From: Bacteroides caccae
GTDB lineage: Bacteria > Bacteroidota > Bacteroidia > Bacteroidales > Bacteroidaceae
Reading direction: 5' to 3'
NCBI RefSeq assembly: GCF_002222615.2
Contig: NZ_CP022412.2
Coordinates: 3,844,001 to 3,908,000 of the forward strand
Length of the DNA stretch: 64,000 nucleotides
Within the stretch, counting starts at the first letter, position 1; each line of letters opens with the position of its first letter. The translations under genes and the position numbers were made by a program. Shown here one piece after another: positions 45,701 through 53,635 of the stretch. Below the pieces are notes generated by a model. The model made no database searches. It worked only from the letters and a program-made list of their open reading frames with translations, and had not been told where the DNA came from.

Positions 45701-46073
45701 TACCAATCGGGATATTCTGGATAGATGGACTCCTGAAAACAAAAATGGAAAATTCCCCGCCATATTGACAGCTGCTTCTAATCCTGCAGAATATAGTTTG
45801 TTGTTTGATCAACCACGTATTTACAACTCCTTAGATATTTGGGTCAAAAAGTTAAATTATATACGTTTGCAAAATATACGTTTAGCTTACCAGATTCCTT
45901 CAAAGTTACTAAACAGAATAAACATCAACGGAGCAACCGTCGCTGTAGAGGCACGTAACTTATTTGTATTCGGTTCCAGCTACAAGAATTATCTGGACCC
46001 TGAATCAATGGGAAATCTGTATGCAACTCCCATTGCAAAATCAGTGACATTCAATTTAAGCCTAAACTTCTAA
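42765..46073 (+). CDS. SusC/RagA-type TonB-dependent outer-membrane transporter
   Basis: The protein has 1102 residues. A signal peptide (ending VFASA) is followed by a carboxypeptidase D regulatory-like domain (about 27-110), a TonB-box region (ADVVVTGYQ), the plug with the GQIAGVAV and DPLWVLDGMP motifs (about 125-260), and a long barrel ending in aromatic Phe (LSLNF). It forms the pore of a SusCD pedal-bin complex with the next gene, 12 bases on. The coding sequence is visibly richer in A/T than the flanking housekeeping genes, which hints at later acquisition. Linkage to a metalloprotease suggests peptide import. Confidence 0.95.
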   Translation: MRIKFLCIIICLFVNALVFASATNHTITGVVISGEDNEPLIGASVYVHADDLKKAGVSQTSLGTITDIDGKFSISVPEKVTRIHCSYIGFEEQAIILQGNKKNYRIVLQPSAHALADVVVTGYQTLERRKLTAAIAKVELSDAMIGANKSIDQALTGQIAGVAVTTTSGAPGAPARIRIRGTASLNGTQDPLWVLDGMPLEGTDIPKLDDATDNDIVNMQQSSIAGLSPNDIESITILKDAAATAIYGARAANGVIVVTTKRGRTGKPIINFNTKLTYTPNLDTSRLNLLNSQEKVDLELQLLKNNQSIYPNKGGVATILNKYNLMNQYLQNGWEGLSPEAQNAINQLKTMQTDWNDILFRDAFTQEYNISISGGTEKTTYYNSLGYSKENGNVPGVSMTRFNLTSKTSYQINKILKIGVSIFANRRKNQNFVSDKYGYSNPVFYSRTANPYFYPYDAEHNYQYDYDILPGDEPDLKRGFNIFEERENTDNETIISSFNSIFDTELRFNDQWKLSSQVGIQWDQSSQEQYVGENTFNMRNIREDSSYDENQYIVPKGGMHTVNNATTSQITWKVQGEYKNTFNDIHDIQIMAGSEIRKNWYNTQFTAGYGYDPKTLTTKPLNIRNDKDAEKYKLHTKTYQENAFASFYTTGSYSFMSRYTIGGSVRMDGSDLFGVDKKYRYLPIYSISGMWRASNEPFIQRYKWIDNLAIRLSYGLQGNIDKTTSPFLVGSYDNVGLLPGYDKEQTIQIEGAPNSKLRWEKTASYNLGLDFSVLNQAINLSVDYYYRKGTDLIGKKLLPLENGFETMTINWASMENKGVEINLQTRNITTKKFSWYTTFNFAYNQNKVLKINTPDSQETPSLEGYPVGAIFTLKTDGIDSETGRIRVKAKNGKSMFLEDLYKVAIDEWGIGIYTPQVSTLEEREFYSYIGTSDAPYTGGFMNTFNYKSWELNLNFSYNFGAYVKTTPSYSLTKFDASRNTNRDILDRWTPENKNGKFPAILTAASNPAEYSLLFDQPRIYNSLDIWVKKLNYIRLQNIRLAYQIPSKLLNRININGATVAVEARNLFVFGSSYKNYLDPESMGNLYATPIAKSVTFNLSLNF

Positions 46074-46085
46074 AAAAGAATAAGC

Positions 46086-47417
46086 ATGACTAAGAAATTA
46101 TATATTACTTTTGCATTATTGGGAAGCCTATTAATAACTTCCTGTGACAGTTTTTTAGATATCCAACCTATAGGAAAAGTAATTCCAAATACTCTATCAG
46201 AATATCGGGCATTGCTAACAGAAGCATATTCCCAGCCTCTCTTCGACAGAGGAGTTACTGAATTTCGTACCGATGAGGTGACAATCAGAGATAATGAATA
46301 TGATCAAAACTATTATTCGGAAATTGAGAAATGGAACGACTCTAATCCTATTCCCGGTACACGTGAATTTGCTTGGAGCAATTATTATAGCATTATCTAT
46401 TATGCCAACGCCATAATAGATAATAGAGATAAAATAACAGAAGGAACTCAGGAAGACATCGATCAACTTGTAGGAGAAGCATATCTACTTAGAGGATATA
46501 TGCATTTTCTATTAGTGAATCTTTACGGACAACCATATACAAAAGACGGAGCTCCGGAAACTAAAGCAATTCCAATAAAGTTAGATATTGATTTGGAAAA
46601 AACTCCGTCCCGTAATACTGTTAGTGAAGTATATACAGCGATTTTAAATGATATTGAATCAGCTCGTAAATTGATCCATTGCAAAGAGTGGGAGAAACAA
46701 TACTCATATCGTTTTTCAACTATATCGGTAGATGCTATGGAATCACGCGTATATTTATATATGGGAAAATGGCAAGAAACTTATAATAGTGCAGAAAAGG
46801 TCTTATCACAAAAATCATCATTAGAAGATTTTAATAAAGAGAATTCTAAAATTCCCAATGATTTTCAATCAACAGAGGTCATCACAGCCTATGAATATGT
46901 ATGTAAAGATGTCGATAAAGCATTTAGAGCCACACCTATGCTGAAAGAAAAATATGACAGAAATGATTTACGTCCTAACAAATACTTTGACGTAGCAGAC
47001 AAAAATGGTAATTTTCCTGTTCTAAAATGCGGTTCTACGCAATTCTCATGTTCTTTCCGCACGGGAGAAATTTATCTGAATGCAGCAGAAGCCGCTGTTC
47101 ACTTAAATAAGCTCTCGGAGGCTCGTGGTCGATTATTAAAGCTTATAGAAAACCGATATACCCCGGAAGGTTATACACTGAAAAAAAATGAAATAGAAGC
47201 AATGTCCCAAGAAGCGCTTCTTGCTGAAATTCAAGAAGAACGTACTAAAGAACTCGCTTTCGAAGGTCATCGTTGGTTTGATTTACGACGCACTACCCGC
47301 CCACGCATTGAAAAAGTTATCGATGGTAAAACGTATATTTTAGAGAAAGACGATGCACGCTATACATTGCGTATTCCACAGGCTGCTATTGATGCTAATC
47401 CAGAATTACAGCATTAA
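46086..47417 (+). CDS. SusD/RagB-type surface lipoprotein
   Basis: The protein has 443 residues with a lipobox at Cys20 (LLITSCDSF). The SusD family blocks are present: LVGEAYLLRGYMHFLLVNLYG, split by TPR helices, the late ERTKELAFEGHRWFDLRR and the end RIPQAAIDANPELQ. The intact C-terminus shows that the IS element 18 bases downstream did not truncate it. At 443 residues it is shorter than most SusD proteins (500-600). It should cap the SusC pore and bind the substrate. It is A/T-rich like its partner. Confidence 0.94.
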   Translation: MTKKLYITFALLGSLLITSCDSFLDIQPIGKVIPNTLSEYRALLTEAYSQPLFDRGVTEFRTDEVTIRDNEYDQNYYSEIEKWNDSNPIPGTREFAWSNYYSIIYYANAIIDNRDKITEGTQEDIDQLVGEAYLLRGYMHFLLVNLYGQPYTKDGAPETKAIPIKLDIDLEKTPSRNTVSEVYTAILNDIESARKLIHCKEWEKQYSYRFSTISVDAMESRVYLYMGKWQETYNSAEKVLSQKSSLEDFNKENSKIPNDFQSTEVITAYEYVCKDVDKAFRATPMLKEKYDRNDLRPNKYFDVADKNGNFPVLKCGSTQFSCSFRTGEIYLNAAEAAVHLNKLSEARGRLLKLIENRYTPEGYTLKKNEIEAMSQEALLAEIQEERTKELAFEGHRWFDLRRTTRPRIEKVIDGKTYILEKDDARYTLRIPQAAIDANPELQH

Positions 47418-47471
47418 TAATCAAGACTAAGACGGAGGTGTGTCAAAATGCGCACCTTCTTTTTTTTAAGC

Positions 47472-47505
47472 ACAAAGCCCCGACTTTCACAAGCTGGGGC
47501 TTTGT
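47472..47505 (+). terminator. Hairpin at the left end of the IS element
   Basis: Ten-base perfect arms ACAAAGCCCC (47472-47481) and GGGGCTTTGT (47496-47505) lie between the left end and the transposase. Such structures insulate transposase genes from outside transcription, here from the SusCD operon. Confidence 0.6.
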
Positions 47506-47510
47506 TATTA

Positions 47511-47533
47511 CCTAAAGATTTTGTATCTTTAGG
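47511..47533 (+). promoter_or_regulatory. Hairpin overlapping the transposase promoter region
   Basis: CCTAAAGAT (47511-47519) and ATCTTTAGG (47525-47533) are perfect nine-base arms with a five-base loop, ending 15 bases before the transposase ATG. The right arm contains a -7-like TATCTTTAG. It may limit transposase expression. Confidence 0.45.
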
Positions 47534-47548
47534 CATAAGATTTTCACT

Positions 47549-49204
47549 ATGACAAAGATACATTTTCGTCCTTATAATTCCAACCAAACAGTGCTTTTTC
47601 CTCAAAGAATTGACGAGGATATTGCAGAGCATGATCCAGTTCGGATGGTTGACGCTCTGGTTGAGAGCCTGAACCTTGAAAGTTTCAGGAAGTTGTATAA
47701 GGAATGCGGCCGCAGCCCTTACCATCCCAGGATGATGCTCAAGGTCATTCTCTATGCCTATATGAACAACGTCTATTCCTGCCGGAAAATTGAAAAGCTC
47801 CTTCATCGTGACATCCATTATATCTGGCTTGCCGGATATGAGAAACCTGATTTCATTACCATCAACCGTTTCCGCAACCGGGTGAAAAAGGAAATCAACG
47901 AGGTATTTACCCAAACCGTACTCCTTCTCTCTTCCAAAGGCTTCATCAGGCTGAATGTGGAATACATTGACGGGACAAAGATTGAGTCCAAAGCCAATAA
48001 GTATACTTTCGTCTGGCGAAAAACGGTTGAGCGGAACTGTGAACGCCTGATGAAGAAGATACATGTCCTGTTAGGGCAGATAGACGATGTCATCGCCCAG
48101 GAGAACTCATCGGAAAGCAATGAGGAGATTGAGTTCACTCCGGCCATGCTGACTGAGATGGCTGGAGAATTGCGGAAAGCACTTGAACAGGTTCCTGAGC
48201 CCTCCACGAAAGAGGAAAAGACTGCGTTGAAAAAGAAACGCAAACAGCTGAAGGAACTGGAAGAACACAGGGACAAGCTGCAGGAATACGACAACCGTCT
48301 GAACACGCTACAGGACAGGAACTCCTATTCCAAAACGGACAAGGACGCTACTTTCATGAGAATGAAGGAGGATGCCATGCGTAACGGCCAGACAAAGCCC
48401 GGTTACAACCTCCAGATCGGCACCGAGAACCAGTTCATTACCGATTTTGCACTCTTTCCGAACCCTACGGATACACTGACCATGATACCTTTCCTGCAAT
48501 CCTTCTCAAGCAGATATGACAGGTTGGCCCATACGGTGGTGGCCGATTCCGGCTACGGTTCTGAGGAGAATTACCGCTTCATGTCAGAAAACGGTATGGC
48601 GGGCTACGTCAAATACAACTACTTCCACATGGAACAGCGGCCGAGATTCAAACCGGACCCGTTCAGGGCGGAAAACTTCTACTACAATGAAGAACAAGAC
48701 TTTTGTATCTGCCCCATGGGACAGAAGATGCAAAGGATAGGGACTAGACATGTGAAAACAGCATCCGGATATGTCAGCGAAAATGCCACGTACAGAGCCA
48801 TCAGATGTGAAGGCTGTCCGCTAAGATGCCGATGTTTTAAAGCAAAGGGGAACAGAACGATAGAGTTGAATCACAGACTCAGAAGATACAAGCAAAAAGC
48901 CAAAGAGTTGCTCTGCTCAGAGGAAGGACTGAAACACAGAGGACAGAGATGCATAGAACCGGAAGCCGTGTTCGGACAAATGAAAAACAATATGAATTAC
49001 AAACGTTTCCGCCATTTTGGAAAGGATAAGGTCTTCATGGACTTTTCCTTCTTTGCCATTGCCTTCAATATAAAAAAGATGTGTGCAAAAATGACTAAAG
49101 AAGGTATGGATTGGCTGATTAGACCGTTTTATGAGCTTACAGTTGCTCTATTTAGATGTTGCGAACACATAAACCAAAGAAATCCTCAAAATATCGCAGC
49201 TTAA
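47549..49204 (+). CDS. IS1182-family transposase
   Basis: The protein has 551 residues and the DDE transposase layout of IS1182. A DUF772-type N-terminal domain (YHPRMMLKVILYAYMNNVYS) is followed by the first catalytic Asp in YIDGTKIESKANKYT, the second Asp in VVADSGYGSEENY, and the catalytic Glu in EPEAVFGQMKNNMNYKRF. A charged coiled segment (about 200-250) and a Cys cluster (CEGCPLRCRCF) lie between. The frame is intact, so the element may be active. Confidence 0.95.
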   Translation: MTKIHFRPYNSNQTVLFPQRIDEDIAEHDPVRMVDALVESLNLESFRKLYKECGRSPYHPRMMLKVILYAYMNNVYSCRKIEKLLHRDIHYIWLAGYEKPDFITINRFRNRVKKEINEVFTQTVLLLSSKGFIRLNVEYIDGTKIESKANKYTFVWRKTVERNCERLMKKIHVLLGQIDDVIAQENSSESNEEIEFTPAMLTEMAGELRKALEQVPEPSTKEEKTALKKKRKQLKELEEHRDKLQEYDNRLNTLQDRNSYSKTDKDATFMRMKEDAMRNGQTKPGYNLQIGTENQFITDFALFPNPTDTLTMIPFLQSFSSRYDRLAHTVVADSGYGSEENYRFMSENGMAGYVKYNYFHMEQRPRFKPDPFRAENFYYNEEQDFCICPMGQKMQRIGTRHVKTASGYVSENATYRAIRCEGCPLRCRCFKAKGNRTIELNHRLRRYKQKAKELLCSEEGLKHRGQRCIEPEAVFGQMKNNMNYKRFRHFGKDKVFMDFSFFAIAFNIKKMCAKMTKEGMDWLIRPFYELTVALFRCCEHINQRNPQNIAA

Positions 49205-49270
49205 AGAAAATGAACCGATTTTTATAGTCAATGAAAAAAAAGAAGGCGCATCGTGTATTACGACACACCT

Positions 49271-49456
49271 TCAATAGTCAACAAGAAAGTACTTCCTTTC
49301 AGATATGATCTTGCAGAACCCTTTAATAATAACATAGCACGAGTGGGTCTCTATGGAAAAAGCATGAAAATCAAAAATAGGACAATGAATGTCTATAAAC
49401 AACCACTCTATACACTACTTATTCATCTCAACGCAGACGACATTCTGTTCTAAAAC
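49271..49456. other. Orphan A/T-rich segment after the IS element
   Basis: This short stretch between the IS and the flavoprotein terminator carries one open frame to TAA at 49453, but its only start (GTG 49253) lies inside the IS end. The encoded stretch (FRYDLAEPFNNNIARVGLYG) resembles no family I know. It may be a scrap of a gene formerly next to susD. Confidence 0.4.
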
Positions 49457-49510
49457 ATGAGGTTGTGTCTAACTTTTGGGGTGCACTTCAAAATGCCGGC
49501 ACAACCTCAT
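49457..49510 (-). terminator. Inverted repeat after the flavoprotein gene (terminator or small mobile remnant)
   Basis: Perfect 11-base arms ATGAGGTTGTG (49457-49467) and CACAACCTCAT (49500-49510) enclose 32 bases. On the minus strand the stem starts five bases after the gene's stop codon and is followed by GTTTTAG. The loop contains TGCACCCCAAAAGTTAGAC (complement), which is like the ends of IS3-type elements. Confidence 0.5.
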
Positions 49511-49514
49511 TAAA

Positions 49515-50450
49515 CTACAAATAATCTTTTTTCGCTGCCCGTTGACAAGCTTCCACTAATTCTTTCATGACCTCTGCCACAGGCTGCTGACGGGAAATTA
49601 TCGACGATACTTGTCCTATTTCCAGTTCTCCTTCTTCAAGATCTCCTTCAAAGATGCCTTTTTTGGCACGCCCCCGTCCCAATAAAGTTCTTAATTCTTC
49701 CATAGAAGCTCCACTATCTTCGGCCTTCTCTACAGCTTCCCGGAAACTATTTTTCACAAGACGAGTCGGAGCTAATTTTTTCAACAGCAACTTAGTATCC
49801 CCCTCACCCAGACTCAAACAATATTCCTTGAATAGCGGACTTGCAGAACTCTCATCAGTCAATGCAAAACGAGTTCCTATCTGAACACCTTCAGCCCCTA
49901 ATACCATAGCAGCCAGTATTCCTTCTCCCGTAGCGATACCTCCCGCTGCAATCAAAGGTAAAGTCGTTGCTTCACGTACAGCAGGAATCAAACAAAAAGT
50001 AGTAGTTTCCTCACGCCCGTTATGTCCGCCGGCTTCGAAACCTTCCGCTACCACTGCATCTACCCCGGCCTCCTCACACTTCACAGCAAAACGGGAAGAA
50101 GAAACGATATGAACAACCGTAATTCCACGCTCTTTCAACCATCCTGTCCATGTTTTCGGATTCCCGGCAGAAGTAAAAATAATCTTCACTCCCTCTTCTA
50201 CCACAATATTCATGATTTCTTCTATCTGCGGATACATCAAAGGAATGTTCACACCAAAAGGAAACTCTGTAGCTACACGGCATTTGCGAATATGCTCGCG
50301 TAAAATCTCCGGATGCATAGAACCTGCACCAATCAGTCCCAAACCACCAGCGTTACTCACTGCGGAAGCAAGCCTCCAACCACTGCACCATACCATTCCA
50401 CCTTGAACAATAGGGTATTGAATCCCCAGAAGAGAAGTAATTCTATTCAT
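49515..50450 (-). CDS. Nitronate monooxygenase / FabK-like flavoprotein
   Basis: The 311-residue TIM-barrel FMN enzyme opens RITSLLGIQYPIVQGGM. The FMN phosphate-binding region is GGIATGEGILAAMVLGAEGVQIGTRF (about 168-193), and the EGFEAGGHNG loop precedes it. Two families share this pattern: 2-nitropropane dioxygenase-type nitronate monooxygenases and the enoyl-ACP reductase FabK. A Bacteroides FabK role in fatty acid synthesis is possible, but the sequence as read does not decide it. It is monocistronic. Confidence 0.85.
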   Translation of the reverse strand: MNRITSLLGIQYPIVQGGMVWCSGWRLASAVSNAGGLGLIGAGSMHPEILREHIRKCRVATEFPFGVNIPLMYPQIEEIMNIVVEEGVKIIFTSAGNPKTWTGWLKERGITVVHIVSSSRFAVKCEEAGVDAVVAEGFEAGGHNGREETTTFCLIPAVREATTLPLIAAGGIATGEGILAAMVLGAEGVQIGTRFALTDESSASPLFKEYCLSLGEGDTKLLLKKLAPTRLVKNSFREAVEKAEDSGASMEELRTLLGRGRAKKGIFEGDLEEGELEIGQVSSIISRQQPVAEVMKELVEACQRAAKKDYL

Positions 50451-50620
50451 AATTAATAATTTATCAATGTGCTAATTTACTAATATACCGGCTAGAATAA
50501 CCAGCTAAATTACTAATGCGCTAATACAACAATATACAAATATATAAATTATTCAATTACAAACGTTCCCTAGTCAGTATATTGTCGTATCGCGACATTA
50601 GCACATTTATATAAACACCC
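50451..50620. repeat. A/T-rich intergenic segment with repeated CTAATnnnCTAAT words
   Basis: The words GCTAAT, TTACTAAT and GCGCTAAT recur between about 50470 and 50526. This low-complexity pattern is common between Bacteroides genes. No promoter or gene was recognised. Confidence 0.5.
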
Positions 50621-51337
50621 TCAACGGATAATCTGTTCAATAGGTTTATTAATCAACACCGTGGTAGAATCCCCATAAGCTCTCAAAACTTCCAGCGTAC
50701 GTTCACGACGATCTCTTCCTTTCTTATCCCAGAAGTTCTTTGTAAAGACAGCCATCAGATCAAGTCCTCCAATAGTTCCTCCATTGATATACACTCCGCT
50801 ACCACCAAACAAAGGAATAGGACTATCCGTCACCACCGAATTCACCATCATCCCATTGGCACGTTCACTTAACTGACGGAACCGTACTCCGCTCGCCTGT
50901 ATTTCCTCTAAAGACTTCCGTATACCTTTTGCCATCGGATTCCGTGCCCAGTTGGTATACGATCTTTGCTGTCGAATCTCATAGAAAGGATCTCCCCGCC
51001 ATGTATTCTTATCCACCCTTATCTTTTTTTGATAAACCGGATCCCAATTAAAACGGGTATTAGCCTTATATGGCATCAAAGAAAGAACTACCTTTGGTTT
51101 AGGCAATGCTTCGGGAAGCGATTCGTCAGGCAGCATCCAGCTTTTCTCCTCCGACATCCGGGGAGTACCCACCGCACTGCCGAAATCAATCTGCCTAACT
51201 GCTTTCGGATTCAGCTTCAACTCCTCACTGCTCTCCAATAGCTTCTGCAATTTGAGTGAATCCTGTACAGACCACTGGGCATAGCATACCACTGTCAGCA
51301 GCAGTGATACTGCCGATATAAATAAACGTTTCCTCAT
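50621..51337 (-). CDS. Secreted protein of unknown function (DUF4858-like)
   Basis: The protein has 238 residues with a signal peptide (ending VVCYAQ). The middle is rich in Lys, Arg and Trp (NWARNPMAKGIRKSLEEI), and a GGSGVYINGGTIGGLDL glycine-rich stretch comes later. It resembles short secreted Bacteroides proteins grouped as DUF4858, but I hold that name loosely. It is the fourth gene after an ECF sigma factor, 39 bases behind the preceding lipoprotein gene. It is probably part of the sigma regulon or its output. The function is unknown. Confidence 0.65.
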   Translation of the reverse strand: MRKRLFISAVSLLLTVVCYAQWSVQDSLKLQKLLESSEELKLNPKAVRQIDFGSAVGTPRMSEEKSWMLPDESLPEALPKPKVVLSLMPYKANTRFNWDPVYQKKIRVDKNTWRGDPFYEIRQQRSYTNWARNPMAKGIRKSLEEIQASGVRFRQLSERANGMMVNSVVTDSPIPLFGGSGVYINGGTIGGLDLMAVFTKNFWDKKGRDRRERTLEVLRAYGDSTTVLINKPIEQIIR

Positions 51338-51376
51338 TTTTATTGTTTTTTTATTTCCCGAAGATTCTCCTCTTTT

Positions 51377-51898
51377 TTACCACCAGCGATACCCTGTACC
51401 ACAAAGCGGTTCATCGTAACACGGGTCAATCGTCCACCGCGTCTTCGGGTATTGTCTTTCTTCCCACCAACGACGGTAGCAAGCGGCAGCATCAAGTACT
51501 TCTTCGTCTGTCAGGAAATAGAGTGCTTCATAATTCTCGGCATTAGCCAACACCATTTTGCAACCCAACGACGGAGGTGTACCTTGACGAATAGATTCAA
51601 TCACCCAAAGCATACACTCACCTAAACGGATTTTACCATTATTCATATTATAAACCGACGGGAAAGAAGGAATAATAGTCAGATCTTCCGCATAGTTCAG
51701 AAGTTCGGGAATATCCTCTTCCGTAAAATGAGGGACCTCCACCACTCCTTTGTCATTCTTCATCTTATACGTACCCGTCTTCAATTGCTTCACAAAAAGG
51801 GTAACATCCGGATTGTTATAATCCATTTCTTCGCTGCCGCACCCAGTAAAGGATACAATCAGGCAAATAGCCAACAGCATTACAAGTGTTTTTTTCAT
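51377..51898 (-). CDS. Small lipoprotein of unknown function (DUF4943-like)
   Basis: The protein has 173 residues from ATG 51898 (a TTG three codons earlier is less likely), with a lipobox at Cys20 (SFTGCGSE). Repeated blocks such as HFTEEDIPELLNYAEDL and the Trp/Cys-rich end (AACYRRWWEER, then RWTIDPCYDEPLCGTGYRWW) are distinctive. The family is probably DUF4943, of unknown function. It lies 12 bases after the anti-sigma/OMP gene and belongs to the ECF sigma operon. Confidence 0.7.
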   Translation of the reverse strand: MKKTLVMLLAICLIVSFTGCGSEEMDYNNPDVTLFVKQLKTGTYKMKNDKGVVEVPHFTEEDIPELLNYAEDLTIIPSFPSVYNMNNGKIRLGECMLWVIESIRQGTPPSLGCKMVLANAENYEALYFLTDEEVLDAAACYRRWWEERQYPKTRWTIDPCYDEPLCGTGYRWW

Positions 51899-51910
51899 TT
51901 TCTTCAAGGA

Positions 51911-52963
51911 TTAATACGTCATGCGAAGTCCGCAAAGCAAATTAAAATTAGTCGGCCGTTTCGTGCGTACCGTAGCTAGTTTCGAATCAGTTTTGAAATG
52001 ATGAGAAACACCCGGTTCGGCAAAAAGCGCGAGGCGATCATTTATCTTATAATTAATTCCAATACCAGCGGTCACAGCCAATTGGACAGGTTCTTCTTTG
52101 AAACTGTTGTCCGGTGCACCGGCAATGCATTTATCTATAATTCCTCCTACTGTAGCGTAAAGGTCAACTTTTTTTGTATCCAACAATGTCACGTTAATTT
52201 TGACGGGAATACCAAGATAATGTAAATGCTGCCCTGCCGAGCGGAGATTTGAATAAAGCAATCCGGTTTCAATACCCAGATAATCATTTAATTTCCGTTC
52301 TACGGTTACACCTACAGAAACCGGCATTTTATAGACGCCATCCTCTGCTGGAAGTGCCGTACCAACTTGGGCTTTCATCGCCCAGCGGTTTTTCTTTGTA
52401 GAGATCTTCCGGACTGCTGATTCGCCCATTTCATATTGTTCTTTTCGCGAATCCGATGATTCCGTATTACCATTCGTTGCCTGCCAATAGCCATTATGGC
52501 CTTGGTTTCCATATCGGTTTCCATTTCCGGTGGAAGTCGTAGCCGAGAAAGAGAACGACATAGAGAAGGTAATGGAAAGCGAATCTTCTTCTGTGTATTG
52601 AGACAACATTCCATAAGATTTAGGAGCCGGTTTCGGCAACACTGGTTCTACCGGCAACGGTAGTTGATTGACACGTATTCCATCTCCGTCCAACTGCCCT
52701 CCGTTCGCCACGGCTATCTTGGTAAATGCTTCTTCCATTTCCTCTTTTGGAGAAAGATATAAGAAGGTAGCCGATGAAGCCGCCAAGACAAGCAACACAG
52801 ATGCCGCAGCTGCTACACGGAAGAGTAGTAACCGACGACGTTGCTGGCAAGCCACAGGAATCTCCTGTGAGAGTTCTTCCCAGAAGCCGTCCCGGACATT
52901 CATCCCGGCATCAGCGAGACGAGTGCGAAACAGATCGGTTATTTCATCATTTTCTTTCTTCAT
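51911..52963 (-). CDS. Anti-sigma-like / outer-membrane beta-barrel fusion protein
   Basis: The protein has 350 residues. Residues 1-42 are cytoplasm-like (EITDLFRTRLADAGMNVRDGFW), as in Bacteroidetes anti-sigma factors. One transmembrane helix follows (about 44-68, LFRVAAAASVLLVLAASSATFLYL). A low-complexity linker (about 75-190) leads to a beta-rich PorT-like outer-membrane domain (about 195-350: GIETGLLYSNL, LFAEPGVSHHF, and the end NLLCGLRMTY). Its start overlaps the sigma gene by 17 bases. It could hold the sigma factor and sense envelope or barrel-assembly state through its C-terminal domain. The topology is unusual and the function inferred. Confidence 0.7.
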   Translation of the reverse strand: MKKENDEITDLFRTRLADAGMNVRDGFWEELSQEIPVACQQRRRLLLFRVAAAASVLLVLAASSATFLYLSPKEEMEEAFTKIAVANGGQLDGDGIRVNQLPLPVEPVLPKPAPKSYGMLSQYTEEDSLSITFSMSFSFSATTSTGNGNRYGNQGHNGYWQATNGNTESSDSRKEQYEMGESAVRKISTKKNRWAMKAQVGTALPAEDGVYKMPVSVGVTVERKLNDYLGIETGLLYSNLRSAGQHLHYLGIPVKINVTLLDTKKVDLYATVGGIIDKCIAGAPDNSFKEEPVQLAVTAGIGINYKINDRLALFAEPGVSHHFKTDSKLATVRTKRPTNFNLLCGLRMTY

Positions 52964-53498
52964 GATTTCTATACTCTTTAATTCTTTTTGCTAATAAATA
53001 CTTGGCCCGGTGTAACTGCGAAGTAGACGAGTGCTCTTTAATATGAAGCATCTTGGCTATCTCCTTGTGTGACTTCTCTTCAAACACATAAAGGTTGAAA
53101 ACGGTTCGGCATCCATCCGGTAATTCGGCAATAAAAGCCATTAATTGTTCCTCTGAGATTCCAGCCCCTCCTCCCGAGTCCGATATATCAGGTATGTCGG
53201 GAAGCTCATCTTCATGCACCACCAACTGACTGACTCGTTTCTTACGCCGCAAATAATCGAGCGACTGGGTGACCATTACCCGGGTAATCCATGTGCTAAG
53301 CGAAGATTCGCCCCGAAACGAGAAGTTGGTAAAAATCTTAATGAAACCATCATGCAATACATCGTGCGCTGCATCCATATCGCCCGTATAGCGGAAACAT
53401 ACCGCCAGCATCTGTTTGGAATAGAGGGTGTAAAGTTCCTTCCGGGCTGAATCCTTTCCTGCCCGACAGCCCTTTATCAGTTCTATCTCGTTTTCCAA
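52947..53498 (-). CDS. ECF-type RNA polymerase sigma factor
   Basis: The protein has 183 residues with sigma region 2 (about 10-80, AHDVLHDGFIKIFTNFSFRG) and region 4 (about 120-178, EKSHKEIAKMLHIKEHSSTSQLHRAK). The start is TTG 53498, since no ATG lies before residue 31 and the family opening MENEIELIKGC fits. The weak start may keep the level low. It is translationally coupled (17-base overlap) to the fused anti-sigma-like gene and heads a four-gene operon with two small envelope proteins. No target promoter was identified. Confidence 0.92.
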   Translation of the reverse strand: MENEIELIKGCRAGKDSARKELYTLYSKQMLAVCFRYTGDMDAAHDVLHDGFIKIFTNFSFRGESSLSTWITRVMVTQSLDYLRRKKRVSQLVVHEDELPDIPDISDSGGGAGISEEQLMAFIAELPDGCRTVFNLYVFEEKSHKEIAKMLHIKEHSSTSQLHRAKYLLAKRIKEYRNHEERK

Positions 53499-53635
53499 GT
53501 CAATTACCTTTTTTTAAAAATCGAACGTATGTCTGCGTCGTTTGTCCATTAGACGCAAGAATTTGAGGAATGCTGCAATGAATATTGCTAAAAGAAGTTA
53601 AAGAGACGATAAATAATAAATGGAGAAAAAGAAAA

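Larger units (their letters stand above)
47436..49270 (+). mobile_element. IS1182-family insertion sequence
   Basis: The ends are imperfect inverted repeats. AGGTGTGTC (47436-47444) is repeated inverted at 49262-49270, and an inner block ATGCGC-CTTCTTTTTTTT occurs on both sides with small insertions between. The unit is about 1.84 kb with one transposase. No target-site duplication is obvious; TCAA occurs near both ends but not at the exact borders. The element sits 18 bases after the SusD stop and separates the SusCD operon from what follows. Confidence 0.85.

Noticed and set aside
47414..48064. A 216-codon frame opposite the transposase
   Set aside because: It lies wholly antisense to a well-conserved transposase and its translation has no family features.
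49253..49453. A 66-codon open frame after the IS element
   Set aside because: Its only start (GTG) lies inside the IS right end and the protein has no recognisable family, so it is treated as leftover sequence and not as a gene.
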